Shown here: positions 53,685 to 61,943 of the stretch, in pieces | How positions within the stretch are numbered: the first letter of the stretch is position 1 | Layout: each line of letters begins with the position of its first letter | NCBI GenBank assembly: GCA_024640225.1 | Contig: JAHEFK010000004.1 | Span: forward strand, 21,012-85,011 | From: Bacteroidota bacterium | Lineage (GTDB): Bacteria; Bacteroidota; Bacteroidia; Chitinophagales; Chitinophagaceae | DNA length: 64,000 nt | Direction of reading: 5' to 3' | The notes under the pieces: model-generated | The model's input: only the letters and a program-made list of their open reading frames with translations | What the model was told of the DNA's origin: nothing | Databases searched by the model: none | Made by a program: the position numbers and the translations under genes

Positions 53685-55151
53685 TTACTTTTCTAGTGTT
53701 TTAAAGTAGTCTACAATCATTTGAGCATCATCAAAAGGGTATTTTGTACCCTGAATTTCTTGATAGGTTTCATGCCCTTTCCCAGCAATTAGAATAATAT
53801 CTTTTGGCTTTGCTAATAAACAAGCCGTTTGAATTGCAGCAGCACGATCTTCTATGCGTAGTGCAAACTTTTTCTTGCTAACACTTATACCTTCTTCCAT
53901 TTGATCTAATATTGCAGTTGGATTTTCGAAACGAGGATTATCGGAAGTAAGAATAACTTGATTACTATACTTCACAGCCACTTCCGCCATTACGGGTCGT
54001 TTTTCAGCATCTCTATTACCACCACAACCAACTACTGTAATTACTTGTTGATCATCTCCTTTTAGTTGCTGAATAGTTGTAAGTACATTCAACAAAGCAT
54101 CGGGCGTATGGGCATAGTCTACAATGGCTAATACATGGTCTTTGGCCGATAAATATGTTTCAAATCTTCCTTTTGCACCTAATAAATTACTTAAATGAGC
54201 AAGTACGTTCATTTTATCTTGACCAAGATTTATAGCAACACCAAAAACAGCCAATAAATTATAAGCATTAAATTTGCCTATCAACCTAAAATGCGTTTCG
54301 AAGCCATCCAATAAAAGCACTAATCCTGTTAAATTATTTTCAATAATTTTTGCTTTAAATGTAGCTGGCGACAACAAACTATAAGTACATTTTAATGCTG
54401 CTGTATTTTGTAACATAACAGCACCTCGCTTATCATCAATATTACTTATTGCAAAAGCTTCTTTAGGCAAATGATCAAAAAGTAATTTCTTTACTCTTAT
54501 ATATTCGTCAAACGTTCCATGATAATCTAAATGATCGTGTGTTATGTTTGTAAAAACTGCGCCGCAAAACTGAATACCAGCAATACGATGTTGGTGAATA
54601 GCATGCGAACTCACCTCCATAAACACATACGCACAGCCGGCCATTTTCATTTCATACATCAGCTGTTGAATAGCTAAGGCATTAGGCGTAGTATGTGTAC
54701 TAGCCACAACTTTATCACCAATATGATGTTGTACGGTAGAAATCAAACCGCATTTATAACCTAACGAAGTAAATAAATTAAATAATAAAGTAGCAACCGT
54801 TGTTTTACCATTGGTGCCGGTAATACCAACTACTGTCATCGATTGAGAAGGGAAATTATAAAATGCACTAGCAGCAATACCAAATGCATAATGTGTATCT
54901 ACAACTAATACATAACAAATGTCCTCCTTAAGTACCACTGGCATGTGCGTAACTAAAATGGCTACTGCACCACTAGCTATTGCTTCGTCTATAAAAGTAT
55001 GACTATCCACTTTTGTACCCTTCATAGCTACAAAGAGCGCATTGCGATCACATTTTTTAGAATCCATAGCAATGGCTGCTATTTCAATATGCGTATTGCC
55101 CACCACTTGAAGTGGAGTTACATGCAATAATATGTCGCTTAGTAGCATCAT
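53685..55151 (-). CDS. murE: UDP-N-acetylmuramoyl-L-alanyl-D-glutamate--2,6-diaminopimelate ligase
   Basis: Third ligation of the stem peptide. ATP loop [14 protein letters not shown], then TPNALAIQ (substrate loop), [13 protein letters not shown], and the amino-acid-selecting motif DNPR ([10 protein letters not shown]) that marks meso-diaminopimelate specificity (lysine enzymes differ at this site). GKGHETYQ near the C-terminus. 488 residues. Directly adjoining the ftsI stop. Confidence 0.96.
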   Translation of the reverse strand: MMLLSDILLHVTPLQVVGNTHIEIAAIAMDSKKCDRNALFVAMKGTKVDSHTFIDEAIASGAVAILVTHMPVVLKEDICYVLVVDTHYAFGIAASAFYNFPSQSMTVVGITGTNGKTTVATLLFNLFTSLGYKCGLISTVQHHIGDKVVASTHTTPNALAIQQLMYEMKMAGCAYVFMEVSSHAIHQHRIAGIQFCGAVFTNITHDHLDYHGTFDEYIRVKKLLFDHLPKEAFAISNIDDKRGAVMLQNTAALKCTYSLLSPATFKAKIIENNLTGLVLLLDGFETHFRLIGKFNAYNLLAVFGVAINLGQDKMNVLAHLSNLLGAKGRFETYLSAKDHVLAIVDYAHTPDALLNVLTTIQQLKGDDQQVITVVGCGGNRDAEKRPVMAEVAVKYSNQVILTSDNPRFENPTAILDQMEEGISVSKKKFALRIEDRAAAIQTACLLAKPKDIILIAGKGHETYQEIQGTKYPFDDAQMIVDYFKTLEK

Positions 55152-57242
55152 TTAATTTAAGGTAATCGTTACTTTTTGGCCTTTTACAATTTTTTGTCCT
55201 GGCAAAATAGACTGTGTTACTTTTTGCCCCACTCCTTTAACTGTTACTTTCAATCCACAAGCCTCCAATAATGCAATAGCTCTACTCAAATGCATGTTGC
55301 TTAAGTCTGGCATATTAGTAGCATTAATAGGAATGCCCGATGAACGCGCTCCTGCATTATTTAAATCTTGTAATTGAGTCCATGTAGCATTATTTGGAGT
55401 TACATATCTATACTTCAATGCCTGCATTAATTTATTTACTTTCGATCCTTGTTGCGCTACGGCTACTACATTACTATAATTAACTTTAGCAAAACTATCT
55501 AGCTGCTGATGGTTTTGACCAATAGAATTAGCATAGATTTTATCTGCAATCATTCTAAAAACGGGCGCTGCAATGGTACCACCATAATATGCACCAGAAT
55601 GCGGCTTAGTTCTAATTACTACAGCAATCGTATAGGTAGGATTATTTGCTGGGAAATAACCTACGAAAGAACCTTGATAAACTCCGTCTGCATACGTAAT
55701 ACCCTTATCCGCAACTTGTGCTGTACCGGTTTTACCAGCAATGGAATAAAAAGGCGATTGTATATGTTTACCTGTACCTGTCAATACCACCTCTTCCAAT
55801 GCTAATTTCACTTGTCGGATCGCGTCTTTACTTGCTATTTGAGGCACTACTACTTCTGGCTCAAATACCTGAACATCTTTATCGAAAGAACGAATAGCAT
55901 TAACTAAATAGGGCTTCATCATAGTGCCATTATTAGCAACTGCATTATAAATCATGCAAGTTCTTAAAGGCGCAATCATTACTTCATATCCCGTAGCCAT
56001 CCATGGTAAAGAGGTAGCGCTCCACGATTTATTTAACGGTGTTTTTACTACGGGTCTTCTTTCCCCCAATAAATCAATACCAGTCTTTTGATCTAATTGT
56101 AGTTTTTTTAGAAAATTAGTATACACTGTTGGATTGGCAGCATAAAATTGGTAGGCTAATTTTGCCATTGCTACATTTGAAGAAAGTGCAAACGCTTGTT
56201 TTACCGACAATACACCTAAACCCAAATGAGAATCTTTCATGGTTCTATTACCGAAAGAAGCCGAACCACCTTGTGCATTTACTTGATCGTCTACAGTTAT
56301 ATGCTTATCATTAAATAGCGAAAGTAAGGTCATTAATTTGAACGTTGAACCCGGCTCTGTTGGAATTAATGCGTAATTAAAATCTTCCCAATAAGATCCA
56401 TCATTTTGTCTACCTAAATTTGCAATAGCTTTAATTTTTCCTGTTTTCACTTCCATTACTATACAGGTGCCATACAAACATTCGAATTTAGACAATTGAC
56501 TTTCTAAAGCATGCTCTGCAATATCTTGTATGCTAACATCTAAAGTGGTAACTACATCAAATCCATTTGTAGGCTCTAACTCTGAACCTTGAATAATCAT
56601 CCATTGTCCGCCTGGCATTCTTTGTTTAATACAATGTCCGTTTTCACCTTTTAATACTGAATCATAGGTAGCTTCCAATCCAATTACTTGACTGTTTTTT
56701 CTCCACAAGCCAATAGTACGAAGAGCCATAACATTAAATGGATTGACCCGTTTGTTTTTTTGCTCTACAACTAATCCACCTTTCCTACTGCCTAATTTCA
56801 TAATCGGCAATAGTTTGATTAATTGATAATCGTAATAAGGTAAATTGTGTGCCAACTCATAATAACGAGCCGTATCATTAAATTCTGCTGTCAATTCATT
56901 CTTATATGCGGCACTAGATTTATCTTTTAAAATAAGAGCAAAACTATTTGCCAACGTATCGATATATTTAAAAAAGGTATCTTTTTTAATTACGGAAAAA
57001 TCGATGTGTAAATCAAATTGAGGAATTGTAGAGCATAACAAAACCCCGTCTTCAGAATAAATATTACCTCGCTCAGAAAATAAAGTATCATTACGCAAAT
57101 TCATATTTCTAGCCATAGAGCGCAGTTTTGGCCCTTGAACCACTTGCACCCATGCCGCCTTCCCTAAAATTAGAAGCGCAAATAGCAGTATACCTGTAAA
57201 AGATAAGTAAACTCTAAATCGTATGTCTTTTTTTACGCTCAA
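55152..57242 (-). CDS. ftsI: Septal transpeptidase FtsI (class B PBP) with C-terminal PASTA domain
   Basis: Cross-links septal peptidoglycan. One membrane helix (about 13-33), the PBP dimerisation region, then the transpeptidase with Ser299-x-x-Lys302 (PGSTFKLM), Ser354-Ser355-Asn356 (SSN) and KTGT (504-507). The last ~58 residues (from NMPDLSNMHLSRAIALLEAC) are one PASTA domain, usual in Bacteroidota FtsI and Gram-positive PBPs, absent in E. coli PBP3. 696 residues. Abuts murE; 17 bp after the ftsL-like gene. Confidence 0.95.
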   Translation of the reverse strand: MSVKKDIRFRVYLSFTGILLFALLILGKAAWVQVVQGPKLRSMARNMNLRNDTLFSERGNIYSEDGVLLCSTIPQFDLHIDFSVIKKDTFFKYIDTLANSFALILKDKSSAAYKNELTAEFNDTARYYELAHNLPYYDYQLIKLLPIMKLGSRKGGLVVEQKNKRVNPFNVMALRTIGLWRKNSQVIGLEATYDSVLKGENGHCIKQRMPGGQWMIIQGSELEPTNGFDVVTTLDVSIQDIAEHALESQLSKFECLYGTCIVMEVKTGKIKAIANLGRQNDGSYWEDFNYALIPTEPGSTFKLMTLLSLFNDKHITVDDQVNAQGGSASFGNRTMKDSHLGLGVLSVKQAFALSSNVAMAKLAYQFYAANPTVYTNFLKKLQLDQKTGIDLLGERRPVVKTPLNKSWSATSLPWMATGYEVMIAPLRTCMIYNAVANNGTMMKPYLVNAIRSFDKDVQVFEPEVVVPQIASKDAIRQVKLALEEVVLTGTGKHIQSPFYSIAGKTGTAQVADKGITYADGVYQGSFVGYFPANNPTYTIAVVIRTKPHSGAYYGGTIAAPVFRMIADKIYANSIGQNHQQLDSFAKVNYSNVVAVAQQGSKVNKLMQALKYRYVTPNNATWTQLQDLNNAGARSSGIPINATNMPDLSNMHLSRAIALLEACGLKVTVKGVGQKVTQSILPGQKIVKGQKVTITLN

Positions 57243-57259
57243 TGTTGATTTAATATTTA

Positions 57260-57604
57260 TTATTTTGTTGCTTTCTGTAGGGTATCTTTATCAATTACAT
57301 ATGCCGGTTGCAATAAAGGTTTTAACCCTAATCGAGATGAACGCTGAATGATATTGGTCTCAATCAATTCACCCATCCATTTAGATTTTGCATCCATATA
57401 ATGCCAACGCAATTCTTTAATTTCTTGATTTAACTTATCAATTTTCTTTTGTCTATCTATAGCCAATTGAGAACTATAAATGTATAATCCTGAAACCACA
57501 GCTAAAAAAATAATGAAGGGCATGTTTTTCAATAGCCCTTGATGGGATACCTTTTCCAAAAAGGATCTCCAATCTTGATTATTATTTTTATCTGCCGAAG
57601 CCAT
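57260..57604 (-). CDS. ftsL: FtsL-like divisome protein
   Basis: 114 residues with one membrane helix (about 28-46, MPFIIFLAVVSGLYIYSS) and a following coiled coil (IDRQKKIDKLNQEIKELRW), the size and layout of FtsL. Sequence alone would not identify it; its place between rsmH (5-bp gap) and ftsI does. Expected to form a trimer with FtsQ and FtsB that activates FtsW/FtsI. Confidence 0.8.
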   Translation of the reverse strand: MASADKNNNQDWRSFLEKVSHQGLLKNMPFIIFLAVVSGLYIYSSQLAIDRQKKIDKLNQEIKELRWHYMDAKSKWMGELIETNIIQRSSRLGLKPLLQPAYVIDKDTLQKATK

Positions 57605-57609
57605 ATGGT

Positions 57610-58524
57610 TTATATTTTTTTTGCTATACGTAACTTTGCACTTCTAGATCTACTATTTCGCTTTTGCTCTGCTTCACTGGGCGCTGTTGCTTTTCCTACG
57701 GGCTTCATTAAAATTGCCTTTCGAGTTCCATAAATAGAATCACGCTCCTCTTCCCAAAAACCACCTTTCATAAACTGCTTTACAATTCTATCTTCTAACG
57801 AATGAAAGGTAATTACACTCAACACACCCCCAGGCTTCAAACATTCCACACACTGTTCCAAGAACGTTCGCAATACACCCATTTCATCATTTACTTCTAT
57901 TCTTAATGCTTGAAAAACTTGTGCCAAATACTTATGCGGATTTCCCATTACCACAGAAGAAATAAGCGTCTTAAAATTTTCAATAGTATGCAACTTCACT
58001 TTAGCCCTTCCTTCTACTATTACTTTAGCTAACTGCTTTGAATTTCTTACTTCTCCGTAGCGCTCAAATAATGAGTGCAATGCAGCTTCTGAATACGTAG
58101 TAACAACATGTTCTGCTGTAAGCGCTGTACGTTGATCCATCCTCATATCCATCGGCCCATCAAAACGAATGGAAAAACCTCTTGCTGCTGTATCGAACTG
58201 AAAAGAACTAACTCCCAAATCTGCTAAAATTCCATCTACCGCATCTACTTGATGAAACTTAAGAAATCGCTTTAAGAACTTAAAATTTGCAGATACTGCA
58301 ATAAATCTTTTATCTTCTATTTTATTAATCCAAGCATCTTCATCCTGATCAAAACTTATCAATTTGCCATTTTCGGATAACTGTGCCATTATTTCTCTAC
58401 TATGTCCACCGCCACCAAAAGTTGCATCTACATAAACTCCGCCCTCTTTTATTTCCAATGCGGCAACCGCTTCTTTCAACATTACCGTTTCATGATAAAA
58501 CGTAGCATCTTGCTTTCCCATCAC
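57610..58524 (-). CDS. rsmH: 16S rRNA (cytosine-1402-N4)-methyltransferase
   Basis: Methylates C1402 of 16S rRNA. N-terminal HETVMLKEAV, SAM motif VYVDATFGGGGHSREIM, then LADLGVSSFQFDTAARGFS (conserved), FQALRIEVNDEMG and GGVLSVITFHSLEDRIVKQF. Ends with the Arg/Ser-rich tail typical of the family. 304 residues. First base shared with the mraZ stop (TAATG). Confidence 0.97.
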   Translation of the reverse strand: MMGKQDATFYHETVMLKEAVAALEIKEGGVYVDATFGGGGHSREIMAQLSENGKLISFDQDEDAWINKIEDKRFIAVSANFKFLKRFLKFHQVDAVDGILADLGVSSFQFDTAARGFSIRFDGPMDMRMDQRTALTAEHVVTTYSEAALHSLFERYGEVRNSKQLAKVIVEGRAKVKLHTIENFKTLISSVVMGNPHKYLAQVFQALRIEVNDEMGVLRTFLEQCVECLKPGGVLSVITFHSLEDRIVKQFMKGGFWEEERDSIYGTRKAILMKPVGKATAPSEAEQKRNSRSRSAKLRIAKKI

Positions 58525-59009
58525 TAATTATTTTCAAATGGATTGAAAAAATCAGCCCCTGCGACTGTAGCGGCCAAATCACTAAATCCAGCAGCATTCG
58601 CTTTGATATAATTATGATAAGCTTCCTTATCCCATAATTCAATTTTATTGCCTTGAGCAGAGAAGACCATATCTTTTTTAATGCCCGCAAATTCTTGCAA
58701 TGGTTTAGGCAATAAAAATCTGCCAGCCGCATCTAACTCTACAATGGTAGCGCCATTAATAAAAAGTCGTTTGAATTCTCTAACTTTCGGATTAAAATCA
58801 TTGAGCTTATTTATTTGCTCTGATAATTTCGACCAACTTTCAATCGTATAAACCGTTAAACAATTTTCAAAACCTCGATTTATGACAAAACGATCTTCTG
58901 CTCCTTCTGGCAATTGCTTTCGGAAACCAGCTGGAACTAAAAAGCGATTTTTAGCATCAATCGATACTTCATATTCGCCCAAGAAACCTATAGAATTATT
59001 TACTGTCAT
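58524..59009 (-). CDS. mraZ: Transcriptional regulator MraZ
   Basis: DNA-binding regulator of the dcw cluster. Two tandem SpoVT/AbrB-like repeats each with the DxxxR motif: DAKNRFLVPAGF and DAAGRFLLPKPL. I start at the ATG at 59009 (161 codons, start MTVNNSIGFLGEYEVSIDAK), not the upstream ATG at 59039, because the extra ten residues are not family-like and the stretch just upstream carries the putative MraZ operator repeats, which are better placed before the gene. Its stop overlaps the rsmH start. Confidence 0.93.
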   Translation of the reverse strand: MTVNNSIGFLGEYEVSIDAKNRFLVPAGFRKQLPEGAEDRFVINRGFENCLTVYTIESWSKLSEQINKLNDFNPKVREFKRLFINGATIVELDAAGRFLLPKPLQEFAGIKKDMVFSAQGNKIELWDKEAYHNYIKANAAGFSDLAATVAGADFFNPFENN

Positions 59010-59059
59010 ATTTCGATACAAAGAAACACCAATTCCCACATTTTGACACTATTTTACAC
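59010..59059 (-). promoter_or_regulatory. Putative MraZ operator: tandem 10-bp GTG repeats
   Basis: On the minus strand the 50 bp before the mraZ ATG read as decamers GTGTAAAATA, GTGTCAAAAT, GTGGGAATTG, GTGTTTCTTT, GTATCGAAAT. Four begin GTG[T/G] at an exact 10-bp period, a fifth is degenerate. This is the same arrangement (direct repeats once per helical turn) as known MraZ boxes (TGGGN repeats in E. coli, AAAGTG[G/T] in mycoplasmas). Confidence 0.65.
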
Positions 59060-59331
59060 CTTGTATTTTTCCACAGTTTTTAAAATAGCTAATAACCAAT
59101 ACTGCATTGACTTTAACAGGACCCAATCACATCTGTTAATAAGCCTATGGGGATTACTGTTTATAAGTGTTAATAACTCTTAATCGCCTTTATTAGCAGG
59201 ACTTTCAGTTCATTCGCATGCAAAAAAGTGGCTAACTTTTTGCCATTACCACTGTAAATAGTGGCTTTTGCTAGAATTAACAAATCTATAGTTAGTAATA
59301 CGAAGCAATTCATTATTTTTGTTCACTTATT
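59060..59331. other. mraZ-bamD divergent spacer with small inverted repeats
   Basis: No gene here. It holds an AT-rich inverted repeat GCAAAAAAGT, loop GGCTA, ACTTTTTGC (59220-59243, one bulged A) and a shorter CCACT-GTAAAT-AGTGG (59249-59264), plus the bamD -7 element at 59314. No convincing minus-strand TAnnTTTG is visible for mraZ. Confidence 0.5.
59314..59321 (+). promoter_or_regulatory. -7 element for bamD
   Basis: TATTTTTG ends 10 bp before the bamD ATG (59332), giving a very short leader. No clear -33. Confidence 0.5.
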
Positions 59332-60147
59332 ATGCAAAAGCTACTTAGATTTTTAGTATCCATATTCTCTATATCCTTTATTTTCAGTGCTTGTAGTAGT
59401 TACGAGGCTGTTTTGAAAAGTAAGGATATCAATTTTAAATTAGCGAAAGCAAACGAATATTACGAAAAGAAAGATTATCAAAAAGCCAATGAACTCTATG
59501 GTATGATTGCTCCTATTTTAAAAGGGACAAAGAGTTTTGAAGCCGTATATTTAAAATATGCCAATAGTTATTATAATCTTAAAGATTACTTTAGCGCTTC
59601 CTTGCACTATAAAAATTATGTAGAGGTGTTTCCTACATCAAAAGAAACAGAACATGTAGAATATTTGCATGCTTTATGTTTATTCAAACTTGCTCCCAAA
59701 GCCTCTTTAGAGCAAACCAACACAATAAAAGCGCTGGATGCATTACAATCATTTGTTGATACCCATCCAAGCTCTATTTACACTGTAGATGCCAATAAAT
59801 TAATTGCTGCATCCATTAAGAAATTAGAGCAAAAAGAAGCTGATGCAGCACAATTATATTTCAAAATTGGGCAATATAAAGCAGCCAGCGTTTCCTTTAA
59901 AAGCGTACTTAGAAATTACCCAGAATCAGAAAAATCTGATTATTACCAATATTTTATTATAAAAAGTTTGTACCTTTACGCCCAATCTTCAATTGAAACA
60001 AAGCAAAAGGAGCGTTTTTCGAATGTTTTAACGGCATTTGATGAATTACAAAACGAACATCCAACATCTGCTTTCATGAAGGATGCTGAAAAAATCAAGA
60101 ATTTATCAATTAATTACTTAAAAAATCTCGACAATGAGCTTAAATAA
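59332..60147 (+). CDS. bamD: Outer-membrane assembly lipoprotein BamD
   Basis: Lipoprotein component of the BAM complex. Signal peptide with lipobox FSAC (Cys21). The rest is TPR-like helical repeats: FKLAKANEYYEKKDYQKANE, KYANSYYNLKDYFSASLHYK, YFKIGQYKAASVSFKSVL and YPESEKSDYYQYFIIKSLY. 271 residues, typical. Its end overlaps the start of the omega-like gene by 14 bp, so both are in one transcript. Confidence 0.93.
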   Translation: MQKLLRFLVSIFSISFIFSACSSYEAVLKSKDINFKLAKANEYYEKKDYQKANELYGMIAPILKGTKSFEAVYLKYANSYYNLKDYFSASLHYKNYVEVFPTSKETEHVEYLHALCLFKLAPKASLEQTNTIKALDALQSFVDTHPSSIYTVDANKLIAASIKKLEQKEADAAQLYFKIGQYKAASVSFKSVLRNYPESEKSDYYQYFIIKSLYLYAQSSIETKQKERFSNVLTAFDELQNEHPTSAFMKDAEKIKNLSINYLKNLDNELK

Positions 60148-60454
60148 AAGAGCAATGGCCGCTGTAAATCCTTTAATAGAAACACGTGATGTGGTAGCTA
60201 TGAAAGAAAAGACTGGTAACTTATATGAGTCAATTGCAATCGTATCTAAACGCGCAAATCAAATTGCCGTTGCGATGAAAGAAGATTTACACAAAAAATT
60301 AGATGAATTTAGCAGTCACACCGACAATTTAGAAGAAATACACGAGAACAAAGAACAAATTGAAATCTCAAAAATGTACGAACGCATGGCAAATGCACCG
60401 CTTCAAGCATTAACAGAGTTTAATGATGATAAAATCTATTACAGAAAAAAATAA
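60134..60454 (+). CDS. rpoZ: RNA polymerase omega-like subunit (Rpb6/RpoZ family)
   Basis: Small RNA polymerase subunit that stabilises beta-prime. 106 residues; the segment LYESIAIVSKRANQIAVAMK is the core of the omega/Rpb6 helix pair. The C-terminal part is acidic and longer than E. coli omega, as in Bacteroidota. Its start overlaps bamD by 14 bp. A terminator follows. Confidence 0.88.
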   Translation: MSLNKRAMAAVNPLIETRDVVAMKEKTGNLYESIAIVSKRANQIAVAMKEDLHKKLDEFSSHTDNLEEIHENKEQIEISKMYERMANAPLQALTEFNDDKIYYRKK

Positions 60455-60474
60455 TTCAACAAACTTTTATAAAC

Positions 60475-60503
60475 AAAGAGCTACCCAAACGGTAGCTCTT
60501 TTT
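60475..60503 (+). terminator. Intrinsic terminator of the bamD-rpoZ unit
   Basis: AAAGAGCTACC, loop CAAAC, GGTAGCTCTTT, then T run; 20 bp after the stop and only 12 bp before the next start. Confidence 0.85.
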
Positions 60504-60514
60504 ATTCTACTACA

Positions 60515-61207
60515 ATGTATCAACATTTATTTTTTGATTTAGACCATACCCTTTGGGACTTTGAAAAGAATTCGGAAGCTACAATGTTTCAAATCTATGT
60601 AGATTTTCAATTGGAAGCAATGGGAATTCCTAGTTTTGACTTGTTTTTCAAAAATTACTGCATCCATAATGATCTTCTTTGGGAGCGGTATAGAAATGGG
60701 TTTATTAAAAGGACAGAATTGAGATGGAAACGCATGTGGTTGACCTTATTAGATTTTGACATAAAAGACCATGACTTATCCTTAAAAATAAGTGAAGCCT
60801 ATTTAGATATTTTACCAACCAATACACATTTAATGCCCGGGGCACTAGAACTATTAGAACATTGTAAGGGTCGTTATAATATGCACCTTATCACCAATGG
60901 ATTTGAAACTACCCAGCAAATGAAACTCAGCAATAGTGGCATAGATCATTATTTCAAAGCCTTAATAACGTCAGAGAAAAGTTTTAGCATGAAGCCCAAA
61001 AGAGAAATTTTTGATTATGCATTACAAACAACTGGAGCTGCGCTACATCAAAGTATTATGATTGGCGATGCTTTAGCTATTGATGTTTTGGGCGCTAAAA
61101 ATGTGGGTATGGATCAGGTATACTATAACCCCTACAAAATACCTCATACAGAACAACCAACCTACGAGGTGGCGCATTTAGCAGAATTGAAAAGTATTTT
61201 TATTTAA
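60515..61207 (+). CDS. YjjG-type HAD phosphatase (noncanonical pyrimidine nucleotidase)
   Basis: HAD-superfamily phosphatase probably dephosphorylating nucleoside monophosphates. Motif I is FDLDHTLWDF (nucleophile Asp8, Asp10); motif II LITNGF; motif III includes the Lys of SMKPKREIFDYAL; motif IV IMIGDALAIDVLGAKNVGMD. 230 residues. Family YjjG acts on 5'-nucleotides such as oxidised or methylated pyrimidines; I infer the same. The last 8 bp overlap the convergent DUF721 gene. Confidence 0.88.
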   Translation: MYQHLFFDLDHTLWDFEKNSEATMFQIYVDFQLEAMGIPSFDLFFKNYCIHNDLLWERYRNGFIKRTELRWKRMWLTLLDFDIKDHDLSLKISEAYLDILPTNTHLMPGALELLEHCKGRYNMHLITNGFETTQQMKLSNSGIDHYFKALITSEKSFSMKPKREIFDYALQTTGAALHQSIMIGDALAIDVLGAKNVGMDQVYYNPYKIPHTEQPTYEVAHLAELKSIFI

Positions 61208-61481
61208 TTTGTATATCATTAATAATCATTTCCTTAAAGTGATTATTAATGGTTTTTATCAATTCGTCTTTAGAATATAATAGTTCTTGCTTCAAAGCTG
61301 CTACATCGGTATAGATAATCAATGTTTTTTCTACCAAGATGACATTACGGGTATATTTGGCAATCATATCACCAACTATAATAGCCCACTCTTCTTTCAG
61401 GCGTAATTCAAAAATTACGGGCTTCCAGTTAGATCGTTCCATCAATAAATTGAGTGCTTCCCCAATTGAATATGTTCCCAT
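61200..61481 (-). CDS. DUF721 protein, DciA-like
   Basis: 93 residues. The start at 61481 (MGTYSIGEALNLLMERSNWK) matches the family N-terminus; the longer frame from 61568 adds 29 hydrophobic residues with no relation to the family. Features: LRLKEEWAIIVGDMIAKYT and LIIYTDVAALKQELLYSKDEL, the DUF721 pattern. DUF721 is the core of DciA, which loads the replicative helicase in bacteria without DnaC; whether this short form does so is inference. It overlaps the HAD gene by 8 bp and is divergent from rpsO. Confidence 0.8.
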   Translation of the reverse strand: MGTYSIGEALNLLMERSNWKPVIFELRLKEEWAIIVGDMIAKYTRNVILVEKTLIIYTDVAALKQELLYSKDELIKTINNHFKEMIINDIQIK

Positions 61482-61537
61482 GACATAAAAATAGATAAAA
61501 ACAAGAGGAAACCTAAAAAAAATATTAATAATATGGA

Positions 61538-61565
61538 TTGAAATGCTAAAAAATCTGTATCTTTG
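61538..61565 (+). promoter_or_regulatory. Promoter for rpsO
   Basis: TTG at 61538-61540, 17 bp, TATCTTTG at 61558-61565; ATG of rpsO at 61596. Confidence 0.6.
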
Positions 61566-61595
61566 CAAACTGAATTAAAATCAAAATTGTCGCAC

Positions 61596-61868
61596 ATGTC
61601 TCATGTATCTGCTGAAAAGAAAGCTAACATTTTTAAAACCTTTGGTGGTGTAGAAACCAATACCGGTTCAATCGAAGGTCAAATTGCATTATTAACGGAG
61701 CGCATCAACCATATCTCTGCTCACTTAAAAATGAATAAAAAAGATTTCTCTACTCAAAGAGGTCTTATGAAATCGGTTGGTCGTCGTAAACGATTACTAC
61801 AATATCTAAATCGTACGAACCTAGAAAGCTATCGTGCTTTAATTGAAAAATTAGGTTTACGTAAATAA
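61596..61868 (+). CDS. rpsO: 30S ribosomal protein S15
   Basis: Primary 16S-rRNA-binding protein. 90 residues starting MSHVSAEKKANIFKTFG; family motifs NTGSIEGQIALLTERINHIS, DFSTQRGLMKSVGRRKRLLQ and the C-terminal LGLRK. The ATG at 61596 is used; the longer frame from TTG at 61563 begins inside the promoter. rpsO is directly followed by a terminator and then pnp, the widely conserved order. Confidence 0.97.
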   Translation: MSHVSAEKKANIFKTFGGVETNTGSIEGQIALLTERINHISAHLKMNKKDFSTQRGLMKSVGRRKRLLQYLNRTNLESYRALIEKLGLRK

Positions 61869-61882
61869 TAACTGAATTTAAT

Positions 61883-61920
61883 AACTATTCCCAACTTATT
61901 AGGTTGGGAATAGTTTTTTT
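61883..61920 (+). terminator. Terminator/attenuator between rpsO and pnp
   Basis: Perfect 13-bp stem AACTATTCCCAAC, loop of 7, complement, T run. pnp starts at 61944, so pnp either relies on read-through or on its own promoter. Confidence 0.88.
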
Positions 61921-61943
61921 TAATAAATAATAATTTATAATAT

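Noticed and set aside
59067..59075. TTTTCCACA, one mismatch from a DnaA box, in the mraZ-bamD spacer
   Set aside because: A single site in AT-rich DNA; no cluster, no dnaA or dnaN nearby, so no case for an origin.
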